NCBI GenBank assembly: GCA_001789205.1
Contig: MFYT01000055.1
Coordinates: forward strand, 1 to 45,950
Direction of reading: 5' to 3'
DNA: 45,950 nt
Origin: Candidatus Raymondbacteria bacterium RIFOXYA2_FULL_49_16
Lineage (GTDB): Bacteria > Fibrobacterota > OXYB2-FULL-49-7 > XYB2-FULL-49-35
Below are positions 1 through 7,889 of the stretch, one piece after another (the first letter of the stretch is position 1; every line of letters starts with the position of its first letter). The notes under the pieces were generated by a model, which was not told the DNA's origin, searched no databases, and saw only the letters and a program-made list of their open reading frames with translations. The translations under genes and the position numbers were made by a program.

Positions 1-3
1 CGC

Positions 4-51
4 TTTACACGAAAAAAAGCGCGAGAAAAATTTAAATACAAAAAGTGTAAA
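4..51. repeat. Weak inverted repeat downstream of the symporter gene
   Basis: TTTACAC at 4-10 and GTGTAAA at 45-51 form a 7-bp inverted repeat in AT-rich sequence just past the symporter stop codon. It lies where a transcript end would be expected, but the stem is poor in G and C and no clean T-run follows it. A terminator role is only a guess. Confidence 0.25.
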
Positions 52-69
52 AATTAAGTGGTCGTGGCA

Positions 70-2184
70 CTAGGGTACCGTGATGTTCATGACCCCATAG
101 AGCACGAGAAAAATAACTCCTATTGCGACCCAGACGGCAAAGAACCCAAATACATCCACCTTGGTAGGTTTGGGAAATTCCCAATTGGAGTTTGGCAGCA
201 GCTTGCGATGAGCATAACGCGCAGGATCCGCTTTGTTCGCCTCCAAATCAGCGGTCTCCTTTTCCCTATCAGCTATCGCGGGTGTATGCATACGCGCAAA
301 AAAACCATTGAGCAGCGATTCCGGCTCTTTGCGGGTAAAACGGCTGAAAACAAAGAGCAGCAGAAAGGGAAAAAGCGAATCAAATAGAAAACGCACTGTA
401 TCAATACTCGCCTTTGAGTAATTCGAAAAATCAACTCCAAGTCTGCTTAAAATAAAATGCTCTGCATTAAAACGGCCCACTCCCATCTTTGGAGATGCGG
501 GATCGTCTGGATTCACCTGAACCACCCGCTCAAAATAAATACCCACAGGATCTACGGTTTTCTGCTTGGTAATTTTTTGTCCCTGCTGACTTGCAAGCCC
601 GGCTTCAAAATCAGCGGCAGTCGCCACTGCGTTGACCGTGATGGTGCGCTGTGCGGTCTCGACAAGAAGCGTTGGATTACTATTGGCGAATGAAAATGAA
701 GGCAGCCCATATGGCAGAACAACAATGACCAAAAGGCAGAGCCCTATCTGCCAGTACACGGCAGCACGCGTTAGGCCGCGCCAGAACAGAGAAAGCCAGA
801 TGGACGCGCCAAAAAGAGCAGCGAAAGAGAAGAAGAACTTCACAATATTGATTATATTGGTCACTGACGAAGCTAAAAGAATGGACCCAAAGAGAATACC
901 GGCAACAACGATCCTTCCAACCAGGATATAGTGCGCCTCGCTTTTATCCCGTATGACCGGCCGATACAGATTGTTGACGAACATGGCCGAGCAGGTCAGC
1001 GACCAGACGCTCTGCGAAGACATGTTGGCCGCGAGAATACCCACGAACATAAGCCCTATGAGACCCACTGGCAGGAACTCGCGAATCATAACACCCCAAA
1101 TAATATCAGGGTCAGATATGCTGTTGCCAAAATAAGCCACGGCAATAATACCGCAGAGCGCCCAAGCTATCATCATAAAACGTTTCATGAAATTGCCGGT
1201 TACCATGCCAAATCGCGCGTCAAAGTCGGTCCGCGCGGCACTACTGACCGCCATGTTATTGGTGGAGCCAATACAGCCGACAAGGTTGGCAAAGACCATG
1301 GAAGCGACCATGAACCAAGTATACTCACTGGTGACGTTTGCGCTGAAAAGGTGGAACATATCGGGTTGGACGCGCTCGTGGAGCCCTGAAAAACCGCCTA
1401 CCTTGAGCAGGCCAATGGGAATAAGCAGCAGCGAAAAAAGAACAATGAGCAGTCCCTGGAATATGTCCGTAATTGTGGCAGCCATGAGACCGCCCAGCAC
1501 GGTGTAGGCAAAAACAATTGCCCCATATATCCACCAAAAATCCTCTCCCTTGAAATAGGAAACATAGGAATTCAACTCACCCTTCTTATATTTCTCGTGC
1601 AAAGACGAGTAAAGTGCGCTTTCCTCGTCCGAAAGCCCGTTGATGTCACGCTGTGCGCTTAATTCGCGGTATTGTTTGTATCCATCAATACTGGCCTTTT
1701 CTTCCACTGTATACGAGGTCTCAGGTTTTGGGGTCATGGCCACCAGTGTCTTCCCGGTAATAACATAGCAGAGTGTGGTGGTCAGAAGCGTGCCGATGAT
1801 GGCCTGTGTGGCAAAGACCGCACCCAAAGACTTGCTCGAAAAACGGTCAGTTAGGAAATCACCCAGTGTTGTGACGCGCATGCGCCGATGAAAAAAGGAG
1901 ACAAACCAATAAAAGGGTGTCAGAAAGATAACCACAAACTGGATCCACATGCCGCTCACACCCTGGCGGTAAACTTCGCGCGCAAGCGTGACAGCCTGGT
2001 CCGCGTTCGTGGCATTTCCGAAGTTGAGAAAGAACTGGTAGGCCTTTCCCATACGCCTTCCGCCAAGGTAGAAATCCTCGCGGTTCTTCATGCCTTTGCG
2101 GGAATACCAAACCCCAATATACACCATGCCGATCACATAAACGCATATGACGATAATATCGAGGTAGTGGAAACCGAAAAACAT
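70..2184 (-). CDS. Sodium:solute symporter family transporter
   Basis: This is a 704-residue polytopic membrane protein that probably couples sodium entry to uptake of a sugar or related organic solute. Family signs are the first membrane segment at about residues 9-26, the FYLGGRRMG loop near residue 38, the FGNATNADQ stretch near 54 and many further hydrophobic segments. It is longer than the usual 500-600 residues because of two hydrophilic insertions, at about 150-215 and 540-610. The start ATG has a GGGAG-type ribosome site (GGGAGAGGGGCA) just upstream. It is the last gene of a five-gene operon with two sugar isomerase-like proteins, a dehydrogenase and a regulator, so it probably imports their substrate. 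The substrate cannot be told from sequence. Confidence 0.9.
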   Translation of the reverse strand: MFFGFHYLDIIVICVYVIGMVYIGVWYSRKGMKNREDFYLGGRRMGKAYQFFLNFGNATNADQAVTLAREVYRQGVSGMWIQFVVIFLTPFYWFVSFFHRRMRVTTLGDFLTDRFSSKSLGAVFATQAIIGTLLTTTLCYVITGKTLVAMTPKPETSYTVEEKASIDGYKQYRELSAQRDINGLSDEESALYSSLHEKYKKGELNSYVSYFKGEDFWWIYGAIVFAYTVLGGLMAATITDIFQGLLIVLFSLLLIPIGLLKVGGFSGLHERVQPDMFHLFSANVTSEYTWFMVASMVFANLVGCIGSTNNMAVSSAARTDFDARFGMVTGNFMKRFMMIAWALCGIIAVAYFGNSISDPDIIWGVMIREFLPVGLIGLMFVGILAANMSSQSVWSLTCSAMFVNNLYRPVIRDKSEAHYILVGRIVVAGILFGSILLASSVTNIINIVKFFFSFAALFGASIWLSLFWRGLTRAAVYWQIGLCLLVIVVLPYGLPSFSFANSNPTLLVETAQRTITVNAVATAADFEAGLASQQGQKITKQKTVDPVGIYFERVVQVNPDDPASPKMGVGRFNAEHFILSRLGVDFSNYSKASIDTVRFLFDSLFPFLLLFVFSRFTRKEPESLLNGFFARMHTPAIADREKETADLEANKADPARYAHRKLLPNSNWEFPKPTKVDVFGFFAVWVAIGVIFLVLYGVMNITVP

Positions 2185-2206
2185 TGCCCCTCTCCCTTAT
2201 AAAACC

Positions 2207-3046
2207 TCAGGCTTTTTCGTACAATGCCTCGAATATGCGGCCGTATTTCACAAAAGTATCGTACATCTCCTTTGCACGATTATCCGTCTTGCCTTCGTGG
2301 ATGACTGAGGCGATGTGCGGCTCCATGGTAAACCACCCGTTGTATCCCGCTTTTTTAAGCTGGGAAACGATTGTGTGAATACAGCCATTTCCTTCGCCCG
2401 GAAAGGTTGCGCGTATGCCATCCTTCTGTGACGCATCGGTGGTGTAATCTTTTATATGGATGTGGATAACCTCGTGTTTGACAGCTTCGTAGAAAGGCAT
2501 GACTTGGTCGCCGTGATGGAGCGGATTGCCCGTGTCGAATATTAGTTTAAAAGCGGGGCTCTGCAGTTCGCTCAACAGCACAAGGGTGCGTTCGACCGTA
2601 CTGCCGAAACCAGAACAGTTTTCGTGCGCAAGAACAACCCCATTGTCAGCGGCAATGCGCACAAGTTCTTTGAGACGTCGTATGGTTTCCACGCGCCACT
2701 CTTTTTCAGGCAGATTGTCGTTGGGATAGCTCATGATACGCGCGATCTTGGTGCCGGTCGCGTGCATGCGGGGAATTATGCGTTTCAATTCATCAACGTC
2801 AAGTTTGAAGTCAGCGGTGATTTTACGCGCCCAATTGGCGATCTGGCTGCCATAGCTGACAATGCCTATGCCCGCGGCATCAAGTTTTTCCTTTATGCTC
2901 TTAAAGGTCGCATCGTCCACATCGTCAAAATGGAGCCCCTGCCCCACCTGGCGTGTTTCAATGCCATGCCAATGCAATTCCGTAAGCGCCGCGATCTGGG
3001 TATTGATGTTAACGCCAGCTTCATCGGCAAATCCGGCAAAATTCAT
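2207..3046 (-). CDS. Sugar phosphate isomerase/epimerase-like TIM barrel protein
   Basis: A 279-residue protein of the xylose isomerase-like TIM barrel family (AP endonuclease 2 fold). Expected metal ligands are visible in order: Glu in HENCSG, Asp in IFDTGNP, His in IHIHIKDY and Glu in TMEPH. The family includes isomerases, epimerases, dehydratases and 3-keto-glycoside lyases acting on free or phosphorylated sugars. An ATG 12 codons upstream is open, but the chosen ATG at 3046 has AGGGGA four bases ahead and starts with the usual first strand (MNFAGFADEAG); it also leaves a 13-base gap rather than an overlap with the dehydrogenase gene. It lies 22 bases ahead of the symporter. Exact substrate unknown. 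Confidence 0.85.
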   Translation of the reverse strand: MNFAGFADEAGVNINTQIAALTELHWHGIETRQVGQGLHFDDVDDATFKSIKEKLDAAGIGIVSYGSQIANWARKITADFKLDVDELKRIIPRMHATGTKIARIMSYPNDNLPEKEWRVETIRRLKELVRIAADNGVVLAHENCSGFGSTVERTLVLLSELQSPAFKLIFDTGNPLHHGDQVMPFYEAVKHEVIHIHIKDYTTDASQKDGIRATFPGEGNGCIHTIVSQLKKAGYNGWFTMEPHIASVIHEGKTDNRAKEMYDTFVKYGRIFEALYEKA

Positions 3047-3059
3047 ACTGTCCCCTTTT

Positions 3060-4202
3060 TTAGTGTTTGAATGAAGCGCCAAGATCGTCCTGCGCTTCCA
3101 CGGTCTTTTGTTTTACGAATCTTGATGTTTCAATCAGGTTTTTCAGATGGCAATATAAAGCCTCCCCATCAAGTGGCAGTTCCATTGTTTTTTTCTGCAG
3201 TCCAGATAAAAGCATGGCATTGCCCAGCTCAAGGGAACGAATACCCTCTTCGGCGGGCGCGACAAGCGGCGCATCGTTCAAAATCGCGTCCCTGAAATTC
3301 TTATGGATACCTGTATGCTGCTCTCCGGGACCACTAACCGGTATGTCTATCTCCCAAACCGGCGGAACGCCAAAGCGCTGGCTTGTGGTTTTACTAAACT
3401 GGGTTGTTTCAACTTCGTTGCGTGTGAAATGGAGTTTCCCCTTCTCGAGGACCAGCTTCCCCCGTTCGCCGGCTATCTCAAAACGATTGGTTCCAGGCGC
3501 CTCACCGGCCGTGGTGATAAAAACGCCGGTAGCGCCATTTTCATATTCAAGAAACGCGTTTACCTCATCTTCGACCTCAATATCATGATATTTACCCAAT
3601 CCGATGAACGCGGTGACCTTTTTGGGCAATCCAGTTATCCATTGGAGCAGATCGAGGTTGTGCGGACATTGGTTTAAAAGAACGCCGCCGCCTTCTCCCT
3701 TCCAGGTTGCGCGCCATCCGCCCGACGCATAATATGCGTACGACCTGAACCAGTCGGTGGCAATCCAGTTGATGCGGCGCATTTCGCCCAATTCTCCAGT
3801 TGAAACAAGCTGCTTAATTTTTTGGAAAATGGGGTTTGTGCGCTGGTTGAACATAGCGGCGAATTTGAGTTTTTTGTCCGTATGGGCCGCGATCATCTTC
3901 TTGGCATCGTTGACATGCACCGCGATAGGTTTCTCAACCAGAACATGCAAACCGTTCTGCAAAGCGTCGATCGCGGCCGGCGTATGGACGTAATGCGGTG
4001 TGGCGATACAGACTGCGTCCACTACACCGGAAATAATGAGTTTATGATAGTCGCTGAACTTTTTCCCATCAAAGAAGGCGATTCTCTTCTCGTCCAGGTC
4101 GCACAAGGCCGTGACCTCTATGTTTTCAATCTTTTTTATCTGATTAAAATGGTCGGTCCCCATGCCTCCCATGCCGATGATACCCAACCGTACTTTGGTC
4201 AT
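3060..4202 (-). CDS. Gfo/Idh/MocA family oxidoreductase
   Basis: A 380-residue NAD(P)-dependent sugar or cyclitol dehydrogenase, probably cytoplasmic. The Rossmann nucleotide motif GIIGMGGMG is at residues 8-16, followed by CIATPHYVH and the family hallmark EKPIAVH near residue 93. The C-terminal alpha/beta substrate domain contains the GGGVLLNQCPHNLDLLQW segment, which holds the conserved active-site His. The start ATG overlaps the stop of the upstream isomerase gene by ATGA and has a strong CAGGAGGG site. Placement between two TIM barrel isomerase-like genes suggests oxidation of a sugar followed by isomerisation, epimerisation or elimination. Substrate not predictable. Confidence 0.9.
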   Translation of the reverse strand: MTKVRLGIIGMGGMGTDHFNQIKKIENIEVTALCDLDEKRIAFFDGKKFSDYHKLIISGVVDAVCIATPHYVHTPAAIDALQNGLHVLVEKPIAVHVNDAKKMIAAHTDKKLKFAAMFNQRTNPIFQKIKQLVSTGELGEMRRINWIATDWFRSYAYYASGGWRATWKGEGGGVLLNQCPHNLDLLQWITGLPKKVTAFIGLGKYHDIEVEDEVNAFLEYENGATGVFITTAGEAPGTNRFEIAGERGKLVLEKGKLHFTRNEVETTQFSKTTSQRFGVPPVWEIDIPVSGPGEQHTGIHKNFRDAILNDAPLVAPAEEGIRSLELGNAMLLSGLQKKTMELPLDGEALYCHLKNLIETSRFVKQKTVEAQDDLGASFKH

Positions 4203-5065
4203 ACGCCCTCCTGTTTTAAACCTTTAAGGACCGTTTTAATAAGCAGAAGATTGTCTTTCACCTTCTGCGCCTGGGTCATTTCAGTCGAGAAGTCCTCGAA
4301 ACTGAGCCATGTGTCGTACCTGGCACTTTGTAGCGCCTTCAGGAGCAGGGAGAAGTTGACCGCGCCCTTCCTGAATGGTCCAAAACCGGTTTTCCATTCC
4401 TTCGTTTGGGGCCCTTTCTTGTCCGTTGATGTCACGATTGAATTTTTCACATGAACGTGCGCCAAGTATTTGCCCAGCATCTCCACGCCCATTTTATAGT
4501 TCTCGTATCCTTCGTATACCATGTTGCCCGCGTCGTGTATAAGGCCAATATGAGCCGGCGAGAAATGCGAAACAAGTCTGTAGGCGGCGCTGGCTGACGG
4601 TGTGATAAGGCCCATGTGGATTTCAACGAGCGCCTTTACACGATATTGTTTCGCCAATTCTTGCACACGGGTAAAACGTTCAATGTCTTTTTTCAGCAAT
4701 TCATTGTAATGCTTGGTCCCATCGTATGCGGCTGAGCCCACCCTGATGCTCGGTGCCTTGAATATCTTCGCTACTTCCATCATTCTCTCAACAGCGTCCA
4801 TTTCATGCGCCCTGATATACGTGCCCAAATTGGGAACGGACAATCCGGCATCAGCGGTCATGCGCGCGACCTCCTTGAACTGTTCATTGGACCAATTGGC
4901 CTGGAGCGTACACCGGTTCCCGCTCCAGAACCCGGGCTTGCGGGTATCGCCGCCATCATTCACTATGCGCCATTCAACACCCTGATACCCGTTCTTTTTC
5001 AACAGCGCGACTGTTTCGCGCGGCGTACTTTCGGGAAGGCCAACCGTGAACCATGCGTATTTCAT
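4199..5065 (-). CDS. Sugar phosphate isomerase/epimerase-like TIM barrel protein (second copy type)
   Basis: A 288-residue xylose isomerase-like TIM barrel protein, only distantly similar to the one at 2207-3046. Metal ligands are expected at Glu in VEIHMG, Asp in IHDAGN, His in HVHVKNS and Glu in LSFEDF. The start ATG has AAGGAG ahead of it and lies 14 bases after the regulator stop; the 3' end overlaps the dehydrogenase start by four bases, so the two are translationally coupled. In known glycoside 3-oxidation pathways a Gfo/Idh/MocA dehydrogenase works with such TIM barrels as lyases or epimerases; that role is inferred here, not shown. Confidence 0.85.
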   Translation of the reverse strand: MKYAWFTVGLPESTPRETVALLKKNGYQGVEWRIVNDGGDTRKPGFWSGNRCTLQANWSNEQFKEVARMTADAGLSVPNLGTYIRAHEMDAVERMMEVAKIFKAPSIRVGSAAYDGTKHYNELLKKDIERFTRVQELAKQYRVKALVEIHMGLITPSASAAYRLVSHFSPAHIGLIHDAGNMVYEGYENYKMGVEMLGKYLAHVHVKNSIVTSTDKKGPQTKEWKTGFGPFRKGAVNFSLLLKALQSARYDTWLSFEDFSTEMTQAQKVKDNLLLIKTVLKGLKQEGV

Positions 5066-5079
5066 TGCGATCTCCTTAG

Positions 5080-6078
5080 TTAGGTTTTTATCTCGGGGGT
5101 TATATACTTATGCACAATTTTTCCCTGTGTCTCAAAAAGTCTTGTAAGTACCGCGGCCGATTCCCTACCTACCTCGCGCTGTATGCCGCGAAGTGAAAGC
5201 ACTGGAAAAGGATAGGCGCCTGATGCAACTTCGTCGAATGTGGCTATGCTAAAATTCCTGCCTACCTTGCGCCCGGCTTTTTGCGCAACCCTGATTATCT
5301 CGCCAAGAGGCATACTGACGGCTATGATTGCGTCAGGGCACTGACCATTTCCGAACAGACCGTTCAAAGTAACGGAAAGTTCTTGTCGCCCTTTAAAAGC
5401 GCACCAATTTTTATTGTATGCAAGCTTGTGCTTCAACAGGGATGTAAGATAGCCTATGTAACGCAATTCGGGAAAATGGTATCTGCTCTCGGGTATGCCT
5501 ACATAGGCGATATTCCTGCGGCCCTCGGAAATCAGATGATCGACAAGAGCCATAACAGCGCCCGTATTGTCTATTGAGACAAAAGACGATTCAGGTATAT
5601 CCCGGTATGCTATAACATGGGGAATGCACAGCGAACGCGCTTCGAGGATAAAAGGGCCGTGCTGCATGTCGGGCATGACAAATACAATGCCCCGCTGGGC
5701 CTTGCAGGCTTCCCACGATTTTGGATGGCGAAGCTCGTTATAGGTGAAAAACCTGATGCTGGTTTCGGGTCCCACGGCCTCCATAAAGCCCTGGACAATT
5801 TCCTGGGGCATGGTGTTCGGCGTAAGTTCAGGCGACACTACGGCGATGTTTTTTGCCTGTGTTCTTTTCTTGGGTGTTGCGACAAAAGTGCCCGAACCCT
5901 TCTCGGCCGAAAGCACTTTTCCGCTTATCAGATCGCCGATGGCCTTGTCCACAGTAGCGCGCGCGCACTGGAACTTATCCATGAAAACAGCGCGTGAATA
6001 GATCCGGTCCCCGGATTTTAACCGCGCCAACCGGATTTCGTCCTGAATGTATTCTTTTATTTTTTCGCGTTTTCCCAT
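5080..6078 (-). CDS. GntR-type HTH regulator with LacI-type ligand-binding domain
   Basis: A 332-residue transcription regulator. Residues 1-75 form a GntR-type winged helix (SGDRIYSRAVFMDKF, then CARATVDKAI and the wing GSGTFVA). Residues from about 78 resemble LacI/periplasmic-binding-protein effector domains: IAVVSPEL, VSIDNTGAVMALVDHL, the GRRNIAYVG stretch and IATFDEVASGAYPFP near the C-terminus. This architecture is that of AraR-like sugar-responsive regulators. It is the first full gene of the catabolic operon and probably controls it, responding to the imported sugar. The ribosome site is weak (AGGCAG), and a 20-codon ORF with a far better site lies upstream in the leader. Confidence 0.88.
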   Translation of the reverse strand: MGKREKIKEYIQDEIRLARLKSGDRIYSRAVFMDKFQCARATVDKAIGDLISGKVLSAEKGSGTFVATPKKRTQAKNIAVVSPELTPNTMPQEIVQGFMEAVGPETSIRFFTYNELRHPKSWEACKAQRGIVFVMPDMQHGPFILEARSLCIPHVIAYRDIPESSFVSIDNTGAVMALVDHLISEGRRNIAYVGIPESRYHFPELRYIGYLTSLLKHKLAYNKNWCAFKGRQELSVTLNGLFGNGQCPDAIIAVSMPLGEIIRVAQKAGRKVGRNFSIATFDEVASGAYPFPVLSLRGIQREVGRESAAVLTRLFETQGKIVHKYITPEIKT

Positions 6079-6204
6079 ATCTGCCTGCCTACTTGCCTAT
6101 TAATATAAACAAAACATCCTTTATGCACAAGGGTTTTTTTAGTAAACCAGCGATCAATTCGCCTATCTAGCGCGATGTGTAACTCTGTATATATTCACAC
6201 CTCC

Positions 6205-6267
6205 TTAAAAGTTGTTGATCCGTTTCAATTCCTTATCCTGTCCCTGTAAAAATCCGATCTGACCCAT
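6205..6267 (-). CDS. Small leader ORF, 20 residues
   Basis: An ATG at 6267 opens a 20-codon frame (MGQIGFLQGQDKELKRINNF) ending in TAA at 6205-6207. A full AAGGAGG site lies at 6277-6283 with nine bases of spacing, the best in this part of the window. The peptide is charged at its C-terminal half and has no signal or membrane segment. A second AAGGAGG follows directly after the stop codon but has no well-spaced start codon. The ORF sits 126 bases ahead of the regulator gene on the same strand, so it may be a leader peptide or a free microprotein. No family is recognised. Confidence 0.5.
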   Translation of the reverse strand: MGQIGFLQGQDKELKRINNF

Positions 6268-6276
6268 CGCGTTTTT

Positions 6277-6283
6277 CCTCCTT
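6277..6283 (-). promoter_or_regulatory. Strong Shine-Dalgarno for the 20-codon leader ORF
   Basis: On the minus strand this reads AAGGAGG and is nine bases from the ATG at 6267. It is the main reason to treat the small ORF as translated. Confidence 0.55.
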
Positions 6284-6311
6284 GAAAGAAAAAAGCGAAA
6301 AAGAGTATATT
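6282..6311 (+). promoter_or_regulatory. Promoter of tRNA-Glu
   Basis: TTGAAA at 6282-6287 and TATATT at 6306-6311 are separated by 18 bases, placing a start about seven bases before the mature tRNA. The -35 box overlaps the ribosome site of the divergent leader ORF. On the minus strand TATACT at 6304-6309 overlaps the -10 box and could serve the divergent transcript, but no matching -35 is visible for it. Confidence 0.55.
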
Positions 6312-6324
6312 TACTCCTCTTTTC

Positions 6325-6399
6325 GGCCCGTTCGTTCAGGGGTTAGGACGCAGGATTTTCATTCCTGTAACACGAGTTCGATTCTCGTACGGGCTACCA
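6325..6399 (+). tRNA. tRNA-Glu (anticodon TTC)
   Basis: A 75-base cloverleaf. Acceptor GGCCCGT pairs with ACGGGCT through a G-U at 1:72. The D arm contains TTCAGGGGTTAGGAC. Anticodon stem CAGGA/TCCTG encloses loop TTTTCAT with anticodon TTC. The T arm is CGAG-TTCGATT-CTCG. Discriminator A and an encoded CCA end the gene. It decodes GAA and GAG. It is the only plus-strand gene before 36227. Confidence 0.97.
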
Positions 6400-6430
6400 A
6401 AAGGGTCTGGCAAATGCTAGACCCTTTTTT
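6399..6430. terminator. Bidirectional rho-independent terminator after tRNA-Glu
   Basis: AAAAGGGTCT at 6399-6408 pairs with AGACCCTTTT at 6419-6428 across a 10-base loop and is followed by T's to 6430. It starts at the last base of the tRNA. Read on the minus strand the same stem ends in TTTT and lies directly after the permease stop codon at 6429, so it probably serves both convergent transcripts. Confidence 0.85.
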
Positions 6431-7790
6431 ATTGTATCTCGCGCAGCACGATCTTTCTGGTAAAACCTCGTGAAACAATAATCAGCAGAATAAAACCCAC
6501 GGCGAGCCATAGGGATCCCAGGACCAGTGCGTTCCTGGAGAGATTAATAAAAATAAAAAAGCAGGTGCCTATGGCGCAGAGAGGAAGTATAAAATAGCCT
6601 ACAGGGGACAAAACCTTGTCCCTGTTCTTATAATAAAAAAAGATGACCGAAAGACTGACGCACATATACCCGATGAATGCGCCGAAATTTACCACCTCGG
6701 CAACCTGCTGAAAGCTTGAAGCCATGCCGCCGCACAGGGAGATAATACCCATGAGCAGCACATTGAAGACCGGCGTGCCATATTTGGGACTTATATATCC
6801 GAAAAATCTTTTTGGCAGCACGTTATCCCTGCCCATACTAAAAAGAAGTCTCGATCCGCTTGCCTGGCCCACAAGCGCGCTCGATACGCCTGCCACCAGG
6901 ATAATGAAGAACACAAAACCGTCAAAGAGCCGCCCCCCAATCTTCCCGGCCATTGCAAAAACCACAGTCTCTTTTTTATCTGGAAACGTGGCAACATCGG
7001 GCCAGATAAGCTGCGCCAAATAGGTAATGCTTATAAAAATAACACCGCTGATAATGCAGGTTAGCACTATTGCCCGTGGAATGTTCTTAGAGGGCTCTTC
7101 AACCTCTTCGGCAATAGTTGAGATTGCGTCGAACCCGATGTATGAAAAGACAGCGATTGAAGCCCCTGCCATAACTGTTGAGAATTTGAATAGCTCGCTT
7201 GTATAAAACGGTTTAAAAGAAACAAGCGTGCCTGCGCCTCCACCATTTAAAACAAACGATGCGCCAAGCCCCACAAATAGTATTACAATGAGCACCATAA
7301 GTATGGAAAAAACCGTATTGGCCTTACTGGTCAGGGAGATGCCTATAAGATTGATACCCGTAAGCAGCAGTGCCAATAGAACGACCCATGCTGAATAGGG
7401 TACAACGGGAAAGCGTTCACTGCACGCGACCGCAACGAAAATAACGCTCATAAGCGGGATGAGCAGATAATCGATGATCATGGCCCAGCCAGCCATAAAC
7501 CCCACATTGTTACCAACGCAGCGCTGGGTATAGGAATAGGTTGACCCGGCAATGGGAAAATGCGCTGCCATTTTTCCATAACTCAGCGCGGTCAGGGACA
7601 TGCCAAGAAGCGCTATCAGATATGCGGTTGCCATATGGCCCATGGTAAGCGAGGCAATGATGCCCAGCATAGGCAACGGCGCGGTTGGCGTGATCATGGC
7701 AAGCCCATAGACCACCGCGTCCTTGAGCTTCAGGACCCTTTTGAGCTCCTGTTTGTATCCCAGCGACTGAAGTGTTGTTTCGTTTTCCAT
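6429..7790 (-). CDS. APC superfamily amino acid/polyamine permease
   Basis: A 453-residue inner-membrane permease with about 12 hydrophobic segments. Family features are the unwound first helix region (GLAMITPTAP near residue 30), FPIAGSTYSYTQR near 79, and FSYIGFDAISTIAEEVEEPSKNIPRAI near 220, a classic APC signature. The length is normal. It probably exchanges or imports an amino acid or polyamine with protons or a counter-substrate. The start has AAAGG ahead. It appears to be a single-gene unit, ending at the shared terminator with tRNA-Glu and separated from the next gene upstream by a 95-base stretch rich in palindromes. Substrate unknown. Confidence 0.9.
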   Translation of the reverse strand: MENETTLQSLGYKQELKRVLKLKDAVVYGLAMITPTAPLPMLGIIASLTMGHMATAYLIALLGMSLTALSYGKMAAHFPIAGSTYSYTQRCVGNNVGFMAGWAMIIDYLLIPLMSVIFVAVACSERFPVVPYSAWVVLLALLLTGINLIGISLTSKANTVFSILMVLIVILFVGLGASFVLNGGGAGTLVSFKPFYTSELFKFSTVMAGASIAVFSYIGFDAISTIAEEVEEPSKNIPRAIVLTCIISGVIFISITYLAQLIWPDVATFPDKKETVVFAMAGKIGGRLFDGFVFFIILVAGVSSALVGQASGSRLLFSMGRDNVLPKRFFGYISPKYGTPVFNVLLMGIISLCGGMASSFQQVAEVVNFGAFIGYMCVSLSVIFFYYKNRDKVLSPVGYFILPLCAIGTCFFIFINLSRNALVLGSLWLAVGFILLIIVSRGFTRKIVLREIQ

Positions 7791-7824
7791 AGGGTACCTT
7801 TGTGCTTAATGCCTGGTATAGTCT

Positions 7825-7889
7825 GGCACAGAGCGAAGTCGAAGTGCCCGTATAAACGCTCGTTTTGACTGCGCTCAACGTGCGTTTAT
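7825..7889. repeat. REP-like pair of intergenic palindromes
   Basis: Two imperfect hairpins lie between the permease and the TPR gene. GGCAC at 7825-7829 pairs with GTGCC at 7844-7848 around GAGCGAAGTCGAA, and ATAAACGC at 7852-7859 pairs with GCGTTTAT at 7882-7889 around a TTGACTGCGCTCAA-like loop. The second arm runs into the TPR stop codon. The sequence style is that of dispersed intergenic palindromic repeats; no second copy was noticed in this window. Confidence 0.5.

Noticed and set aside
3067-3588. A 173-codon plus-strand frame opposite the dehydrogenase
   Set aside because: It is antisense to a clear Gfo/Idh/MocA gene and has no ribosome site or motif.
6160-6204. A second small ORF after the 20-codon one, starting at GTG
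   Set aside because: The GTG is only one base from the AAGGAGG site, too close for initiation, and the frame is 11 codons.
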